DNA of 64,000 nt from Bryobacteraceae bacterium (lineage in GTDB: Bacteria; Acidobacteriota; Terriglobia; Bryobacterales; Bryobacteraceae), in the NCBI GenBank assembly GCA_025055455.1, contig JANWXD010000009.1:1-64000 (forward strand). Reading direction: 5' to 3'. Shown here in pieces: positions 10,449-18,625 of this stretch (position 1 is its first letter; each line of letters starts with the position of its first letter). Both the position numbers and the translations under genes were made by a program. The notes beneath the pieces were generated by a model, which was given only the letters and a program-made list of their open reading frames with translations, searched no databases and had not been told where the DNA came from.

Positions 10449-12686
10449 ATGGCACTGACCAGAAGAAGCTTCCTGCAAATCACCGGAGCCGCGGGAGCCG
10501 GGCCGGTACTGGCTTCGTTCGGCGACGTATTTCGTCCCGCGCAGCCAGCGCCGCTGGCCGAGCGCACCTTGATTACGGCCTGCGGTCTTTGCGACTCCGC
10601 CTGCGGCATCCGGGCCACCGTGCGGGACGGCGTGTTGCGCTTTCTCGAGGGTCTGCCGGAAGACCTACAAGGGCGCGGGCATCTGTGCGGCAAAGGCGCC
10701 GCCGGCGCGGCTCTGCTGTACGACCCGGACCGGCTGAAGTACCCCATGAAGCGCACCAATCCCGCAAAGGGTCTGGATGAGGATCCCGGTTGGGTGAGGA
10801 TCACGTGGACCGAGGCGCTGGACACCATCGCGGCGCGCTTCCAGGAGGTGCTGGACAAGCACGGTCCGGAAGCCTTGCTGTTCATCAGCCGTCCTTCGCC
10901 CGACATCTGGGTCCGATTCCTGCGTGCCATCGGGGTGGTGAACCGCGTGGATCACATCGACGTGTGCTACACGGCCGACCGCGTGGTGCAGCGCTACATG
11001 ATCGGCGGGCGCACCTGGTGCACGGACTTCGACAACTCCCGTTACATCGTGCTCTTCGGATGGGACCTGGTGGCCCGGAACAAACTCGTGTTCACGCATG
11101 GCATCGTGGCGGCCAAGGAGAAGGGCGCCAAGGTGGTCTGCTTCAACCCTCAGTATTCGATCACCGCGCGCTTTGCCGACGAGTGGCATCCGATCCGGCC
11201 CGGCTCGGATCTGGCGGTGGTGCTGGCCATGATCCACGTGATCCTGGCGGAGAACCTCTTCGACCGGGATTTCGTGACGAACTACACCAACTTCCCGCAG
11301 TACGAGGCGCAGATCCGCCAGCACTTTGCCCAGTACACGCCGGAGTGGGCGGAACGGGAAAGCGACATTCCCGCGGCGACGATCCGGCGCATCGCCCGGG
11401 AATTCGCCACGATCCGACCCTCCGTGGCGCCGTCTTACAAGAAGACGCTCACGGCCAACTACGCCAACTCCGGGCAATTCTCCCAGGCGGTCTGCATCCT
11501 GAACATCCTGGTGGGCAACATCGACCGTCCAGGTGGCCCGTTCTTCGCGCGCACGATCTCGATTCCGGGCGTGGATGCGATCGTGCCGCCGCCCCGCTAC
11601 CCGACGCCGCGAGGGCGGCGGGTCGACGGACGGGATAAGCTGCCCTTCGTGCAGGAGGATGACAGCGGGTTGTTCAGCACGCTCGCCGACGGCATGCTGA
11701 ACCGGTATCCGGGGATGATTCGGGCGGCCTTCATCAACTCCTACAGTCTGCTGTCATTCCCAAATCCGCGGCGAATGGAAGAGGCGTTGAAAACCGTGCC
11801 GTTCGTGGTGGTGATGGACACTTTGCCGGCGGACGGCACGGCGCTGGCCGACATCGTGCTGCCCTCGACCATGTACTTGGAGAGCTCGGATCTGGTCTCC
11901 CGGGACCGCTACGCGCCGCGGCCGCAGGTGGTGGCCCGGCAGCCAGTGGTGTCACCAATGTTCGAAGCGCGGTCCATCAGCTTCGTCGCCATCGAGCTCG
12001 GCAAGCGTCTGGCGCCGGACTATTTCAAGAACCCGGACGGATCCTGGATCAGCACGTCGGCGGTGCTCGACGAACGGACGCGACGCGCAGGCTTAGGCGC
12101 CAGCTTCGCCGAGTTCGCTGCCCGCGGCATCGAGACGCGGGACCAACCATTCGTGCCGCGCACCACTTTTGCCACGCCCGGCGGCACGGGCAAGTGCCAG
12201 ATCTACGTGCCGCAGTTTGCCGAACGCGGCGCTGAGCCGTTGCCGACCTGGAAACCGCGCCGCGACGTGCCCTCGGCCGAATACCCGTACTACTACTTGA
12301 CCTACATCCCGGCCGTGCATCGCCGCAACAGCACGGAGAACAATGCCATTCTCCACGAGATGATGCCGACCAATACCGCCATGATCAACCCGGCCCTGGC
12401 GGCGAAGCTGGGCGTTCGCGAAGGCGACCTCGTACGGATTCGCTCGCGCGTCGGATCCATCGAACTCCCCGCTCACCTGACCGAGACGCTGCGGCCGGAC
12501 TGCGTGCTGGTAGCTCACGGCTTCGGACACCGTTCCCGGTTCCTCCGTCTGGCGTCCGGAAAAGGAGTGCGGGATGGGGATGTCATTCCCGACTGGTCCG
12601 TCGACGAGATGCTCCAGGCCGGGGACTGGTTCGGATCGGGCGCGATCATGGATGCAGTGGTCCGTATCGAACGGGTGGCGGTATGA
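10449..12686 (+). CDS. Tat-exported molybdopterin oxidoreductase catalytic subunit (Psr/Phs-like branch of DMSO reductase family)
   Basis: A 745-residue bis-MGD enzyme. It begins with a twin-arginine signal (TRRSFLQITGAAGAG), so the enzyme works outside the cytoplasmic membrane. A [4Fe-4S] site follows (CGLCDSACGI then HLCGKG). HIDVCYTADR places a Cys at the expected molybdenum-ligand position, as in polysulfide, thiosulfate and nitrate-type members. LPADGTALADIVLPSTMYLES and the C-terminal molydopterin-binding domain (MINPALAAKLGVREGDLVRI) are intact. Ribosome site AAGGAGG at 10433-10439. The B subunit precedes and a TorD chaperone follows with a 4-bp overlap. No NrfD/PsrC membrane anchor is encoded. 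The electron acceptor or donor cannot be told; sulfur compounds or an organic oxide are the usual options for this branch. Confidence 0.87.
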   Translation: MALTRRSFLQITGAAGAGPVLASFGDVFRPAQPAPLAERTLITACGLCDSACGIRATVRDGVLRFLEGLPEDLQGRGHLCGKGAAGAALLYDPDRLKYPMKRTNPAKGLDEDPGWVRITWTEALDTIAARFQEVLDKHGPEALLFISRPSPDIWVRFLRAIGVVNRVDHIDVCYTADRVVQRYMIGGRTWCTDFDNSRYIVLFGWDLVARNKLVFTHGIVAAKEKGAKVVCFNPQYSITARFADEWHPIRPGSDLAVVLAMIHVILAENLFDRDFVTNYTNFPQYEAQIRQHFAQYTPEWAERESDIPAATIRRIAREFATIRPSVAPSYKKTLTANYANSGQFSQAVCILNILVGNIDRPGGPFFARTISIPGVDAIVPPPRYPTPRGRRVDGRDKLPFVQEDDSGLFSTLADGMLNRYPGMIRAAFINSYSLLSFPNPRRMEEALKTVPFVVVMDTLPADGTALADIVLPSTMYLESSDLVSRDRYAPRPQVVARQPVVSPMFEARSISFVAIELGKRLAPDYFKNPDGSWISTSAVLDERTRRAGLGASFAEFAARGIETRDQPFVPRTTFATPGGTGKCQIYVPQFAERGAEPLPTWKPRRDVPSAEYPYYYLTYIPAVHRRNSTENNAILHEMMPTNTAMINPALAAKLGVREGDLVRIRSRVGSIELPAHLTETLRPDCVLVAHGFGHRSRFLRLASGKGVRDGDVIPDWSVDEMLQAGDWFGSGAIMDAVVRIERVAV

Positions 12687-13219
12687 GCACGGGATCGCGC
12701 GAGCAGCTTGCCGCGCGTTGCGCGTTTCTGGCCCGCGGATTTCTCTCCACGGACCCGGAGGCTGTGCGCCAAGCCGCGACGCTTCTGGCCGCGCAAGAGC
12801 GCCAAGCGGCGGAAAATGCTCTCGCGGGTGATGCTGCGGAGCTCGAGAAGGAATATGTCCGGCTCTTCTTGAGTCCGTCTGGCGCGCCGTGCCCGCCGTG
12901 GCAGTCGGCCTACAGCGAGGAGGGCACACTCATGGGCGAGCCGCACGCCAGCGCCCTCGAGTGGTACCGGTCCAAAGGCGTCGAGCCGGTTCGAGAGAGC
13001 GAACCGGCCGATCACGCCGGCATGCTGCTGGCCTTCTACGCGCACCTATTGGAAAGTCAAGCGCCACCCGAGGAACTCGCCGCCTTCCGCCAACAACACC
13101 TCATGTGGCTAAGGCAGCTCTCGGAGCTTGTGGGCGAACATGCACGGCACCCTTTCTACCGGCTGGTCGCAGAAATGACCCGCCGGGTCGTGGACGATTC
13201 CCTTCCCGGCTCTGGATAA
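12683..13219 (+). CDS. TorD/DmsD family molybdoenzyme maturation chaperone
   Basis: A 178-residue all-helical chaperone that binds the Tat signal of the partner enzyme and holds it for cofactor loading. Family features: the central LEKEYVRLFLSPSGAPCPPW segment (the E-Y-x-R-L-F..P..PP..S pattern) and EPADHAGMLLAFYAHLLES (the E-x-x-D-H motif). The start ATG overlaps the stop of the catalytic gene as ATGA, so translation is coupled. Its presence supports Tat export of the preceding gene product. Confidence 0.88.
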   Translation: MSTGSREQLAARCAFLARGFLSTDPEAVRQAATLLAAQERQAAENALAGDAAELEKEYVRLFLSPSGAPCPPWQSAYSEEGTLMGEPHASALEWYRSKGVEPVRESEPADHAGMLLAFYAHLLESQAPPEELAAFRQQHLMWLRQLSELVGEHARHPFYRLVAEMTRRVVDDSLPGSG

Positions 13220-13288
13220 GCCCGGGCGGAGTTTGCAGCGAGGACAGCCCCGGTCGGCCCGCACCCACGACAAGCCGTTGATTCGCCG

Positions 13289-13320
13289 AAAAGCAAAAAC
13301 GCCGGCCCTTGCGGGCCGGC
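13289..13320 (-). terminator. intrinsic terminator of the fasciclin gene
   Basis: A perfect 8-bp GC stem (GCCGGCCC / GGGCCGGC, loop TTGC) lies at 13301-13320. Read on the minus strand it is followed by GTTTTTGCTTTT, 25 bp after the fasciclin stop codon. Confidence 0.8.
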
Positions 13321-13344
13321 CCGCGCAGCTTGAGGCAAGAAAGG

Positions 13345-13827
13345 TTACTGCGGCGGAAGAATCACTTTGTCAATGACATGGATGACCCCGTTGGAGGCGG
13401 CCACGTCTGCCTGGGTCACTTTGGCCTCGTTGACTCGTACCGTGCCGCCGGTGACCGAAATACGGATCTTCTTGCCGTTCAACGCAGTAGCTTCCCTCAG
13501 CTTGACCACCTGAGACGAAGTCACTTTGCCGGAGACCACGTGGTAGGTGAGGATATCCTTGAGCCGGTCGCGATTCGCCGGCTTCAACAGATCCTCGAGC
13601 GTGCCGGCCGGAAGCTGTGCAAAGGCTTCATCCGTCGGCGCGAACACGGTAAACGGCCCCGGCCCTTTGAGGGCCTGCACTAGATCGGCGGCCTGAAGGG
13701 CCTTCGCCAAGGTTTTAAACTGCCCCGCGGCCACGGCGGTTTCGACAATGTCCCCAGCCACCGCCGCGGCCGGAAGCCAACTTGCCCCAGCCAGTACGGC
13801 CAAGGCCAACGTATTCGAGATTCTCAT
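13345..13827 (-). CDS. secreted fasciclin (FAS1) domain protein
   Basis: A 160-residue protein with an N-terminal signal peptide (hydrophobic stretch about residues 5-24, AVAG cleavage region) and one FAS1 domain. The H1 box is seen as [17 protein letters not shown] and the H2 region as [13 protein letters not shown], with the intervening YHVVSGKV strand. FAS1 domains mediate adhesion or bind small ligands outside the cell. The start has a good ribosome site (AGGAGGA, minus strand, 9 bases upstream). It has a near-consensus promoter and an intrinsic terminator, so it is a single-gene transcript, divergent from a B12-type regulator that may control it. Confidence 0.93.
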   Translation of the reverse strand: MRISNTLALAVLAGASWLPAAAVAGDIVETAVAAGQFKTLAKALQAADLVQALKGPGPFTVFAPTDEAFAQLPAGTLEDLLKPANRDRLKDILTYHVVSGKVTSSQVVKLREATALNGKKIRISVTGGTVRVNEAKVTQADVAASNGVIHVIDKVILPPQ

Positions 13828-13871
13828 CGGTTCATGTCCTCCTGATCGGAATGTTCAAAATCTACACACTG

Positions 13872-13901
13872 ATTGTACAGAGTATGCACCGGTTTTGTCA
13901 A
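13872..13901 (-). promoter_or_regulatory. sigma-70 promoter of the fasciclin gene with TGTACA-type candidate operator
   Basis: On the minus strand TTGACA (13896-13901) and TACAAT (13872-13877) are separated by 18 bp, a near-perfect housekeeping promoter. The -10 lies inside TGTACA (13874-13879), with TCTACA at 13861-13866 and another ATGTACA at the regulator's start codon (13968). CarH/LitR-type repressors bind TnTACA repeats over promoters, so this is a reasonable operator for the divergent gene. Confidence 0.7.
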
Positions 13902-13967
13902 GAGATGTGGCGAAAAATATGGACAAAATCTTCATATTCGGTTATCCTATTGGTAGCGTTGGCCAAA

Positions 13968-14873
13968 ATGTACAAGTTGGGGACGGTCTCGCGACTGACC
14001 GGCTTTTCGCCGTCGACGCTACGGGCTTGGGAGCGGCGCTACGGTCTGCTCCGGCCTGCCCGCAGTCACGGTGGCCAGCGCCTGTACTCAGAGGAGGATG
14101 TGCGGCTGTTGCTCCGCGTTCGGGAGCTGATGGATCAGGGCCATCGCATCGGCGAGATCGTCCTGCGGGATCCCAAGGAGCTCCTGGAGGGTTCCCATCC
14201 CGCGTGCTCGGAGGTGGCGGCGCTGGGGGATTTGGAAGAGATCCGGCGAGCGCTGGTGGAGGCGGCGCTCGCCTTTGACGCCGATCGTCTCGAGCAGATC
14301 TTCGACGAGACCTTTGCCCGCCTTTCTCCCCAGCTTGTTCTGGAAAGGGTCGTGGGACCGGTGGCCGAGCGGATTGGCGAGTTGTGGGCTTCCGGTCGGT
14401 GCACGGTGGCCAGTGAACATCTCTTCACCGAGGTGGCGAGCCGGCGCTTGCGGTCGCTGCAGGGGGCGATTCGCCCCGATCCGCCGCAGGTGCTCGCCGC
14501 ATGTTTTCCCGACGAGCGGCACGAGCTCGGTCTGCTGATGGCGACCTACGAGATCATGCGGCGCGGCATCGGCGTGCTGTACTTGGGCGCCGCCGTGCCC
14601 TTTGCTGATCTCGAGCACGCCTATTTGGTCCGGCATCCGGTGGCGGTGCTTTTGTCGGTGACGCTGCCATCGCTGTGGGCCGAGCATCGGGATGATCTGG
14701 CTGCTTTATTGAAGCGGCACGGGCGACAAGCGGTTTGGGCGATCGGAGGCCGGGGTTCGCCCGTGGAGGATCCCGAACTGAGCGAGGCGGGGGCGATCCT
14801 GTGGCCCGCCGGAAAATCCCCCGCCGAGTTGGCGGACAAGCTCAGGCAAGCGCTTCGGGGGCGACTCGTGTGA
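13968..14873 (+). CDS. MerR-family regulator with cobalamin-binding domain, CarH/LitR-like photoreceptor candidate
   Basis: A 301-residue protein. Residues 1-75 are a MerR DNA-binding domain (LGTVSRLTGFSPSTLRAWERRYGLL). Residues about 85-165 are the B12-binding four-helix cap with the motif W-x9-EH (W140, E150, H151) seen in CarH-type light sensors. Residues about 172-300 form a cobalamin Rossmann fold with E183-x-H185-x-x-G188, matching the lower-ligand loop. This set is known from AdoB12-dependent repressors that release DNA on illumination. One difference: the residue after W140 is Ala, whereas Thermus CarH has the His that becomes the upper ligand after photolysis. An upstream extension to 13782 is rejected as it crosses the divergent promoter. 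It is divergent from the fasciclin gene. Confidence 0.85.
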   Translation: MYKLGTVSRLTGFSPSTLRAWERRYGLLRPARSHGGQRLYSEEDVRLLLRVRELMDQGHRIGEIVLRDPKELLEGSHPACSEVAALGDLEEIRRALVEAALAFDADRLEQIFDETFARLSPQLVLERVVGPVAERIGELWASGRCTVASEHLFTEVASRRLRSLQGAIRPDPPQVLAACFPDERHELGLLMATYEIMRRGIGVLYLGAAVPFADLEHAYLVRHPVAVLLSVTLPSLWAEHRDDLAALLKRHGRQAVWAIGGRGSPVEDPELSEAGAILWPAGKSPAELADKLRQALRGRLV

Positions 14874-14886
14874 CCGCACGTGCGGT
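14873..14886. repeat. perfect 14-bp palindrome after the B12 regulator
   Basis: ACCGCACGTGCGGT begins at the last base of the regulator's stop codon. It has no following T-run, so it is either a transcript-end hairpin of weak type or a protein site; function unknown. Confidence 0.45.
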
Positions 14887-14927
14887 CCCCAGCCTCGAGT
14901 CGGGTCAGGCGTGCAGCGGCCGTATGC

Positions 14928-14933
14928 TAGAGT
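14928..14933 (+). promoter_or_regulatory. candidate extended -10 (TGCTAGAGT) upstream of mazG
   Basis: TG-C-TAGAGT fits the extended -10 pattern TGnTAnnnT and lies about 39 bases before the mazG ATG at 14973. No clear -35 is seen. It could drive the mazG to MFS operon. Confidence 0.4.
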
Positions 14934-14972
14934 GAAATCCTGAATTCGAAGTCTGGTCTCGCGGGACAGCAC

Positions 14973-15779
14973 ATGCGGTCAACCGCTGCAGCTACGGCCG
15001 GCGAAAAGTTTCAACGGCTCGTGGAGATTATGGCGCGGCTGCGTGCGCCCGACGGGTGTCCCTGGGATCGCCAGCAGACCTTCGACACGATCCAGGCGTA
15101 CTTGCTCGAGGAGACCTACGAAGTCCTGGAGGCGATCGATCAACGCAACTGGGATCAGTTGGCCGAGGAGCTGGGGGATCTGATGCTTCAAGCGGTCTTC
15201 TTCGCGCAGATGGCCGCCGAGCAGAATCTGTTTCGCATCGAAGACAGCCTGGAAGCGATCCATGACAAACTCGTGCGCCGGCATCCGCACGTTTTCGGAG
15301 ACGCCCGAGCGGAGACGGCCGCGGAGGTGAAGCGCCGCTGGGACGAAATCAAGGCCGCAGAAAAAAACGAAAAAGCGCCCGGGAATACATCGCTGCTCGC
15401 CGGGATTCCGCGGGCGCTGCCGGCGCTGGCCGAGGCCCAGCAGATCGGCCTCCGCGCCGGCCGGGCGGGCTTCGACTGGAGCAATGCCGACCAAGTGCGG
15501 CGCAAAGTGGAAGAAGAACTGCAGGAACTGGACGAGGCCAGAACCTCAGGTTCGCCCGAGCGACTCGAGCAAGAAATCGGTGATGTTCTATTTGCGATCG
15601 TGAATTTGGCGCGGTTTCTGCACGTGGATGCCGAGCAAGCGCTTCGCCGGGCCAACGCCCGCTTCCGGGCGCGCTTCGCTTACATCGAAGAGAAGCTCAA
15701 GGAGCGCGGACGGCCGCTGCCTGGAGCGACCCTCGAGGAGATGGAGGCGCTGTGGCAGGAAGCCAAGCAAGTCCGATGA
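14973..15779 (+). CDS. mazG: nucleoside triphosphate pyrophosphohydrolase MazG
   Basis: A 268-residue tandem-domain MazG that cleaves NTPs to NMP and pyrophosphate and so clears damaged nucleotides. The first domain has CPWDRQQTFDTIQAYLLEETYEV and the EELGD metal site; the second has AGFDWSNADQVRRKVEEELQEL and EIGDVLFAIVNLAR. Length and the two EExxD-type sites match the full-length bacterial enzyme. Its stop codon overlaps the next gene (ATGA), so it heads the operon. Confidence 0.93.
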   Translation: MRSTAAATAGEKFQRLVEIMARLRAPDGCPWDRQQTFDTIQAYLLEETYEVLEAIDQRNWDQLAEELGDLMLQAVFFAQMAAEQNLFRIEDSLEAIHDKLVRRHPHVFGDARAETAAEVKRRWDEIKAAEKNEKAPGNTSLLAGIPRALPALAEAQQIGLRAGRAGFDWSNADQVRRKVEEELQELDEARTSGSPERLEQEIGDVLFAIVNLARFLHVDAEQALRRANARFRARFAYIEEKLKERGRPLPGATLEEMEALWQEAKQVR

Positions 15780-16510
15780 TCGAGGTGCGCGCCCTGAAGG
15801 AAGTGGAAGAGTTTCGGGACGCCGTCGCCTTGCAGCGCACCATCTGGGGGTTCGAGGAACACGAGCTGCTGCCGGTGCGGCTGTTCGTGGTCGCCACCAA
15901 GGTGGGCGGTCAAGCTTTCGGCGCCTTCGACGGCGAGCGGATGGTGGGTTTCTGCCTGGCGATCCCGGGCCTCAAGCCCGGGGGTAAGCCGTACCTGCAC
16001 AGCCACATGCTGGGCGTGCTGCCCGAGTACAACAACCGTGGCATCGGACGGCTGCTGAAACTGGAACAGCGGCGGGACGCATTGAGCCGAGGATTGGATC
16101 TGGTGGAATGGACGTTCGACCCGCTGGAGCTGAAGAACGCTTATTTCAACATCGAGCGGCTGGGCGCGGTGGTGCGTCGCTACGTGCTCAACCAGTACGG
16201 CATCACCACGAGTCCGCTCCACGGGAGCCTGCCCACGGATCGCTGCGTGGCGGAGTGGTGGATCGCCAGTGACCGCGTTCGAAAGATTCTGGAGCGACAA
16301 CCCGTTGTGCGGCCGTCGCCGGCGGCCCGGATCCCCGTGCCGTCCGAGATCGCAATGCTGCGCAAACAAGACCCGGCTCGCGCCCGGGAGATTCAAAAGC
16401 GGGTGAGCGACGCGTTCCTGGAACACTTCGGCCGCGGATTGGCCGTCTACGGCTTCGAGCGATCCGACGCCGCTGGCGAATACCTCCTGGCGCCTTGGCC
16501 GTTCGATTGA
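15776..16510 (+). CDS. GNAT-superfamily acyltransferase (COG3375-like), probable amino-acid N-acyltransferase
   Basis: A 244-residue protein starting at the ATG that overlaps the mazG stop (ATGA). The N-terminal half is a GNAT fold: a long first helix with QRTIWGFEEHELLP, a strand with GFCLAIPG, and the acyl-CoA loop region LGVLPEYNNRGIGRLLKLEQR (the R/Q-x-x-G-x-G/A type loop). It continues with ERLGAVVRRYVLNQYG, typical of this subgroup. Such proteins occur beside N-acylamino-acid racemase/OSBS-type enolases, and in Geobacillus a GNAT succinyltransferase works with the racemase to convert D- to L-amino acids. The racemase-like gene follows by 55 bp here, supporting an N-succinyltransferase role; this is inference. 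Confidence 0.78.
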   Translation: MIEVRALKEVEEFRDAVALQRTIWGFEEHELLPVRLFVVATKVGGQAFGAFDGERMVGFCLAIPGLKPGGKPYLHSHMLGVLPEYNNRGIGRLLKLEQRRDALSRGLDLVEWTFDPLELKNAYFNIERLGAVVRRYVLNQYGITTSPLHGSLPTDRCVAEWWIASDRVRKILERQPVVRPSPAARIPVPSEIAMLRKQDPARAREIQKRVSDAFLEHFGRGLAVYGFERSDAAGEYLLAPWPFD

Positions 16511-16565
16511 TCCGCTCGTGGCGCAGCGATCTTTCCCAGAGGTGTCCGCGCAGGGGGCGTAACGC

Positions 16566-17681
16566 ATGGCCTTTCGAATCGAGCGCATCGTCTTGCGACG
16601 GCTCAAGATGCCGTTGCGGCACTTCTTCGAGACGAGCTTTGGCCGCACCACCGAGCGGCAGATCCTGCTGGTGGAAGCCGTCTCGGAGGGAATCTCCGGC
16701 TGGGGCGAGGTGACCGCCGGCGAGCATCCCTTTTACAACGAGGAGTGGACGGACTCGGCCTGGTTGATCCTCCGCGATTATGTCGCACCGGCCGTTCTGG
16801 GCCGGGGCCTCGATTCGGCGGCGCAGGCCGGCGCTATGTTTCCGCGCGTTCGGGGGCACCGGATGGCGTTGGGCGGCTTGGAGGCCGCGCTATGGGACCT
16901 GGAGGCGCGTCTTGCGGGAGAGCCGTTGTGGAAGCGGATCGGTGGCGGGGCGCGCCGCGAGATCCCGTGCGGAGTGTCTATCGGCATCCAGGACTCCGTG
17001 GCCCAGCTGTTGGAGAAGATCGCGGTGGAACTCGAGGCGGGCTACCAGCGAATCAAGATCAAGATCAAACCAGGATGGGATGTGGACGTCGTGCGAGAGG
17101 TTCGGGAGCGGTTTCCCACGATCAAATTGATGGCGGATGCCAACTCCGCCTATACGATCAACGATGCGGCACATCTCAAGCAGCTCGACGCCTACTATCT
17201 GATGATGCTCGAGCAGCCGCTGGCCCACGACGACATCCTCGACCATGCGGCGCTGCAACTCCAGCTCGACACGCCGATTTGCCTGGACGAGTCCATCCGC
17301 TCGGCCCGGCACGCGGAGCAGGCGATCCGGGCGGGCGCCTGCCGAATCATCAACATCAAGCTTGGGCGCGTGGGAGGGTTCGCCGAAGCGCGCCGCGTGC
17401 ACGATGTCGCTCAGGCGGCGGGCGTTCCGGTCTGGTGCGGGGGGATGCTGGAGTCGGGCGTGGGACGGGCGCACAACATCGCCCTGGCGACGCTGCCCAA
17501 CTTCGTGCTGCCGGGCGATGTTTCGGCCAGCAAGCGCTACTGGCAACGGGACATCATCGAGCCGCCCGTGGAAGTTACCCCGCGCGGGACCATCGAGATC
17601 CGCGAGGAACCGGGTTTCGGCTACGCGCTCGACCTGGACTATGTCCGGCACGTGACGGTTCAGGAGGAGACGCTTCGTTGA
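16566..17681 (+). CDS. N-succinylamino-acid racemase / o-succinylbenzoate synthase family enolase
   Basis: A 371-residue enolase-superfamily enzyme of the MLE subgroup, NSAR/OSBS family. Catalytic residues are in place: K164-x-K166 (second Lys the acid/base), metal ligands D191 (MADANS), E216 (LEQP) and D241 (LDES), and K265 (INIKLGRVGG) on the other face. The SASKRYWQRDIIEPP segment near the C-terminus is typical. Members either make o-succinylbenzoate for menaquinone or racemise N-succinylamino acids, often both. No other men gene lies nearby, while a GNAT acyltransferase precedes it and two exporters follow, so the racemase role is favoured. Confidence 0.85.
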   Translation: MAFRIERIVLRRLKMPLRHFFETSFGRTTERQILLVEAVSEGISGWGEVTAGEHPFYNEEWTDSAWLILRDYVAPAVLGRGLDSAAQAGAMFPRVRGHRMALGGLEAALWDLEARLAGEPLWKRIGGGARREIPCGVSIGIQDSVAQLLEKIAVELEAGYQRIKIKIKPGWDVDVVREVRERFPTIKLMADANSAYTINDAAHLKQLDAYYLMMLEQPLAHDDILDHAALQLQLDTPICLDESIRSARHAEQAIRAGACRIINIKLGRVGGFAEARRVHDVAQAAGVPVWCGGMLESGVGRAHNIALATLPNFVLPGDVSASKRYWQRDIIEPPVEVTPRGTIEIREEPGFGYALDLDYVRHVTVQEETLR

Positions 17682-18625
17682 GCCATCCAACGGTCGTTCC
17701 CGCACCGACCCGCGAGGCAACGCGTTGCAGCGGGGGCAGTCGGCGCGCGGCCACGGCCCGACTGTACGCCCTGATCCTGCTGATGGTCCTCTTCTGGACC
17801 GCCAATTTTCTCATCGGCAAGGTGGCGTTGCGCGAGTTTCCTATCCTGCTGCTGGCGGGGATGCGCACGGCGCTGGCGGCCGTGCTGCTGCTGCCCGTGT
17901 ATGTCTGGAGCCGCAGGGCTGCCGCGCGCGCTGTGCGGATCGAAGGTCCGGACCGGCGCCGGCTGTTGCTGCTCGGCGTCTTCGGCGTGACGCTGAACCA
18001 ACTGTTCTTCGTCGGCGGCCTGGCGCTGACCAGCGCCGCCCACGCTTCGGTTTTGATGAGCCTCACGCCGATCCTCGTGCTGGTGCTGGCGGCGGCCGCA
18101 GGTCAGGAACGGGTCACGGTCAAGAAGGCCGCCGGGATGAGTGTGGCGCTGTTGGGCGCCGCCTGGCTGAGCGGGTCTTCCTCGGAGAGCTCCGGGGCCA
18201 CGGTGACCGGCGATGTGTTGGTGTTGTTGGCCGCGCTAGCCTTTGCCGGCTTCACGGTCGGGGGCAAACAACCTTCGGCGCGCTATGGCAGCGTCACGGT
18301 CAACACCTTCGCCTATGGGAGCGGCGCGCTGATGCTCGCCCCGCTCACCGCGTGGCAGGCTTTCCGATTCGATTTTGCGACGGTGAGCGCCGCGGCGTGG
18401 GCGAGTTTCGCGTACATGGCCCTGTTTCCGTCGCTGGTCTGCTACCTGATTTTCTCCTACGCCCTAGCGCGGCTTCCCGCCTCGCGGCTGACTGCCTTCG
18501 GCTACTTACAACCGTTGCTGGCCACAACGGGAGCGGCCGTATTTCTCGGCGAGCCGGTGACCTTGGGGCTGGTGGCGGCGGGCGCGCTGGTGCTCGCCGG
18601 GGTGTATCTGGCCGAGCGGGCATGA
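17678..18625 (+). CDS. EamA/DMT-family transporter
   Basis: A 315-residue protein with ten predicted membrane segments in two EamA repeats: the first ends near VLAAAAG, the second begins near GDVLVLLAALAFAGFTVGGK. The start is taken as TTG at 17678, which overlaps the racemase stop (TTGA) and has a strong ribosome site (GGAGGAG, 17663-17669); the longer open frame upstream is a shadow of the racemase. DMT carriers usually export amino acids or related metabolites. Operon position suggests export or import of the amino-acid derivatives handled by the preceding two enzymes. Confidence 0.85.
   Translation: MSHPTVVPAPTREATRCSGGSRRAATARLYALILLMVLFWTANFLIGKVALREFPILLLAGMRTALAAVLLLPVYVWSRRAAARAVRIEGPDRRRLLLLGVFGVTLNQLFFVGGLALTSAAHASVLMSLTPILVLVLAAAAGQERVTVKKAAGMSVALLGAAWLSGSSSESSGATVTGDVLVLLAALAFAGFTVGGKQPSARYGSVTVNTFAYGSGALMLAPLTAWQAFRFDFATVSAAAWASFAYMALFPSLVCYLIFSYALARLPASRLTAFGYLQPLLATTGAAVFLGEPVTLGLVAAGALVLAGVYLAERA

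Noticed and set aside
13301-13320. Terminator of the TorD operon on the plus strand
   Set aside because: The hairpin is followed by T-rich sequence only when read on the minus strand; it belongs to the fasciclin gene.
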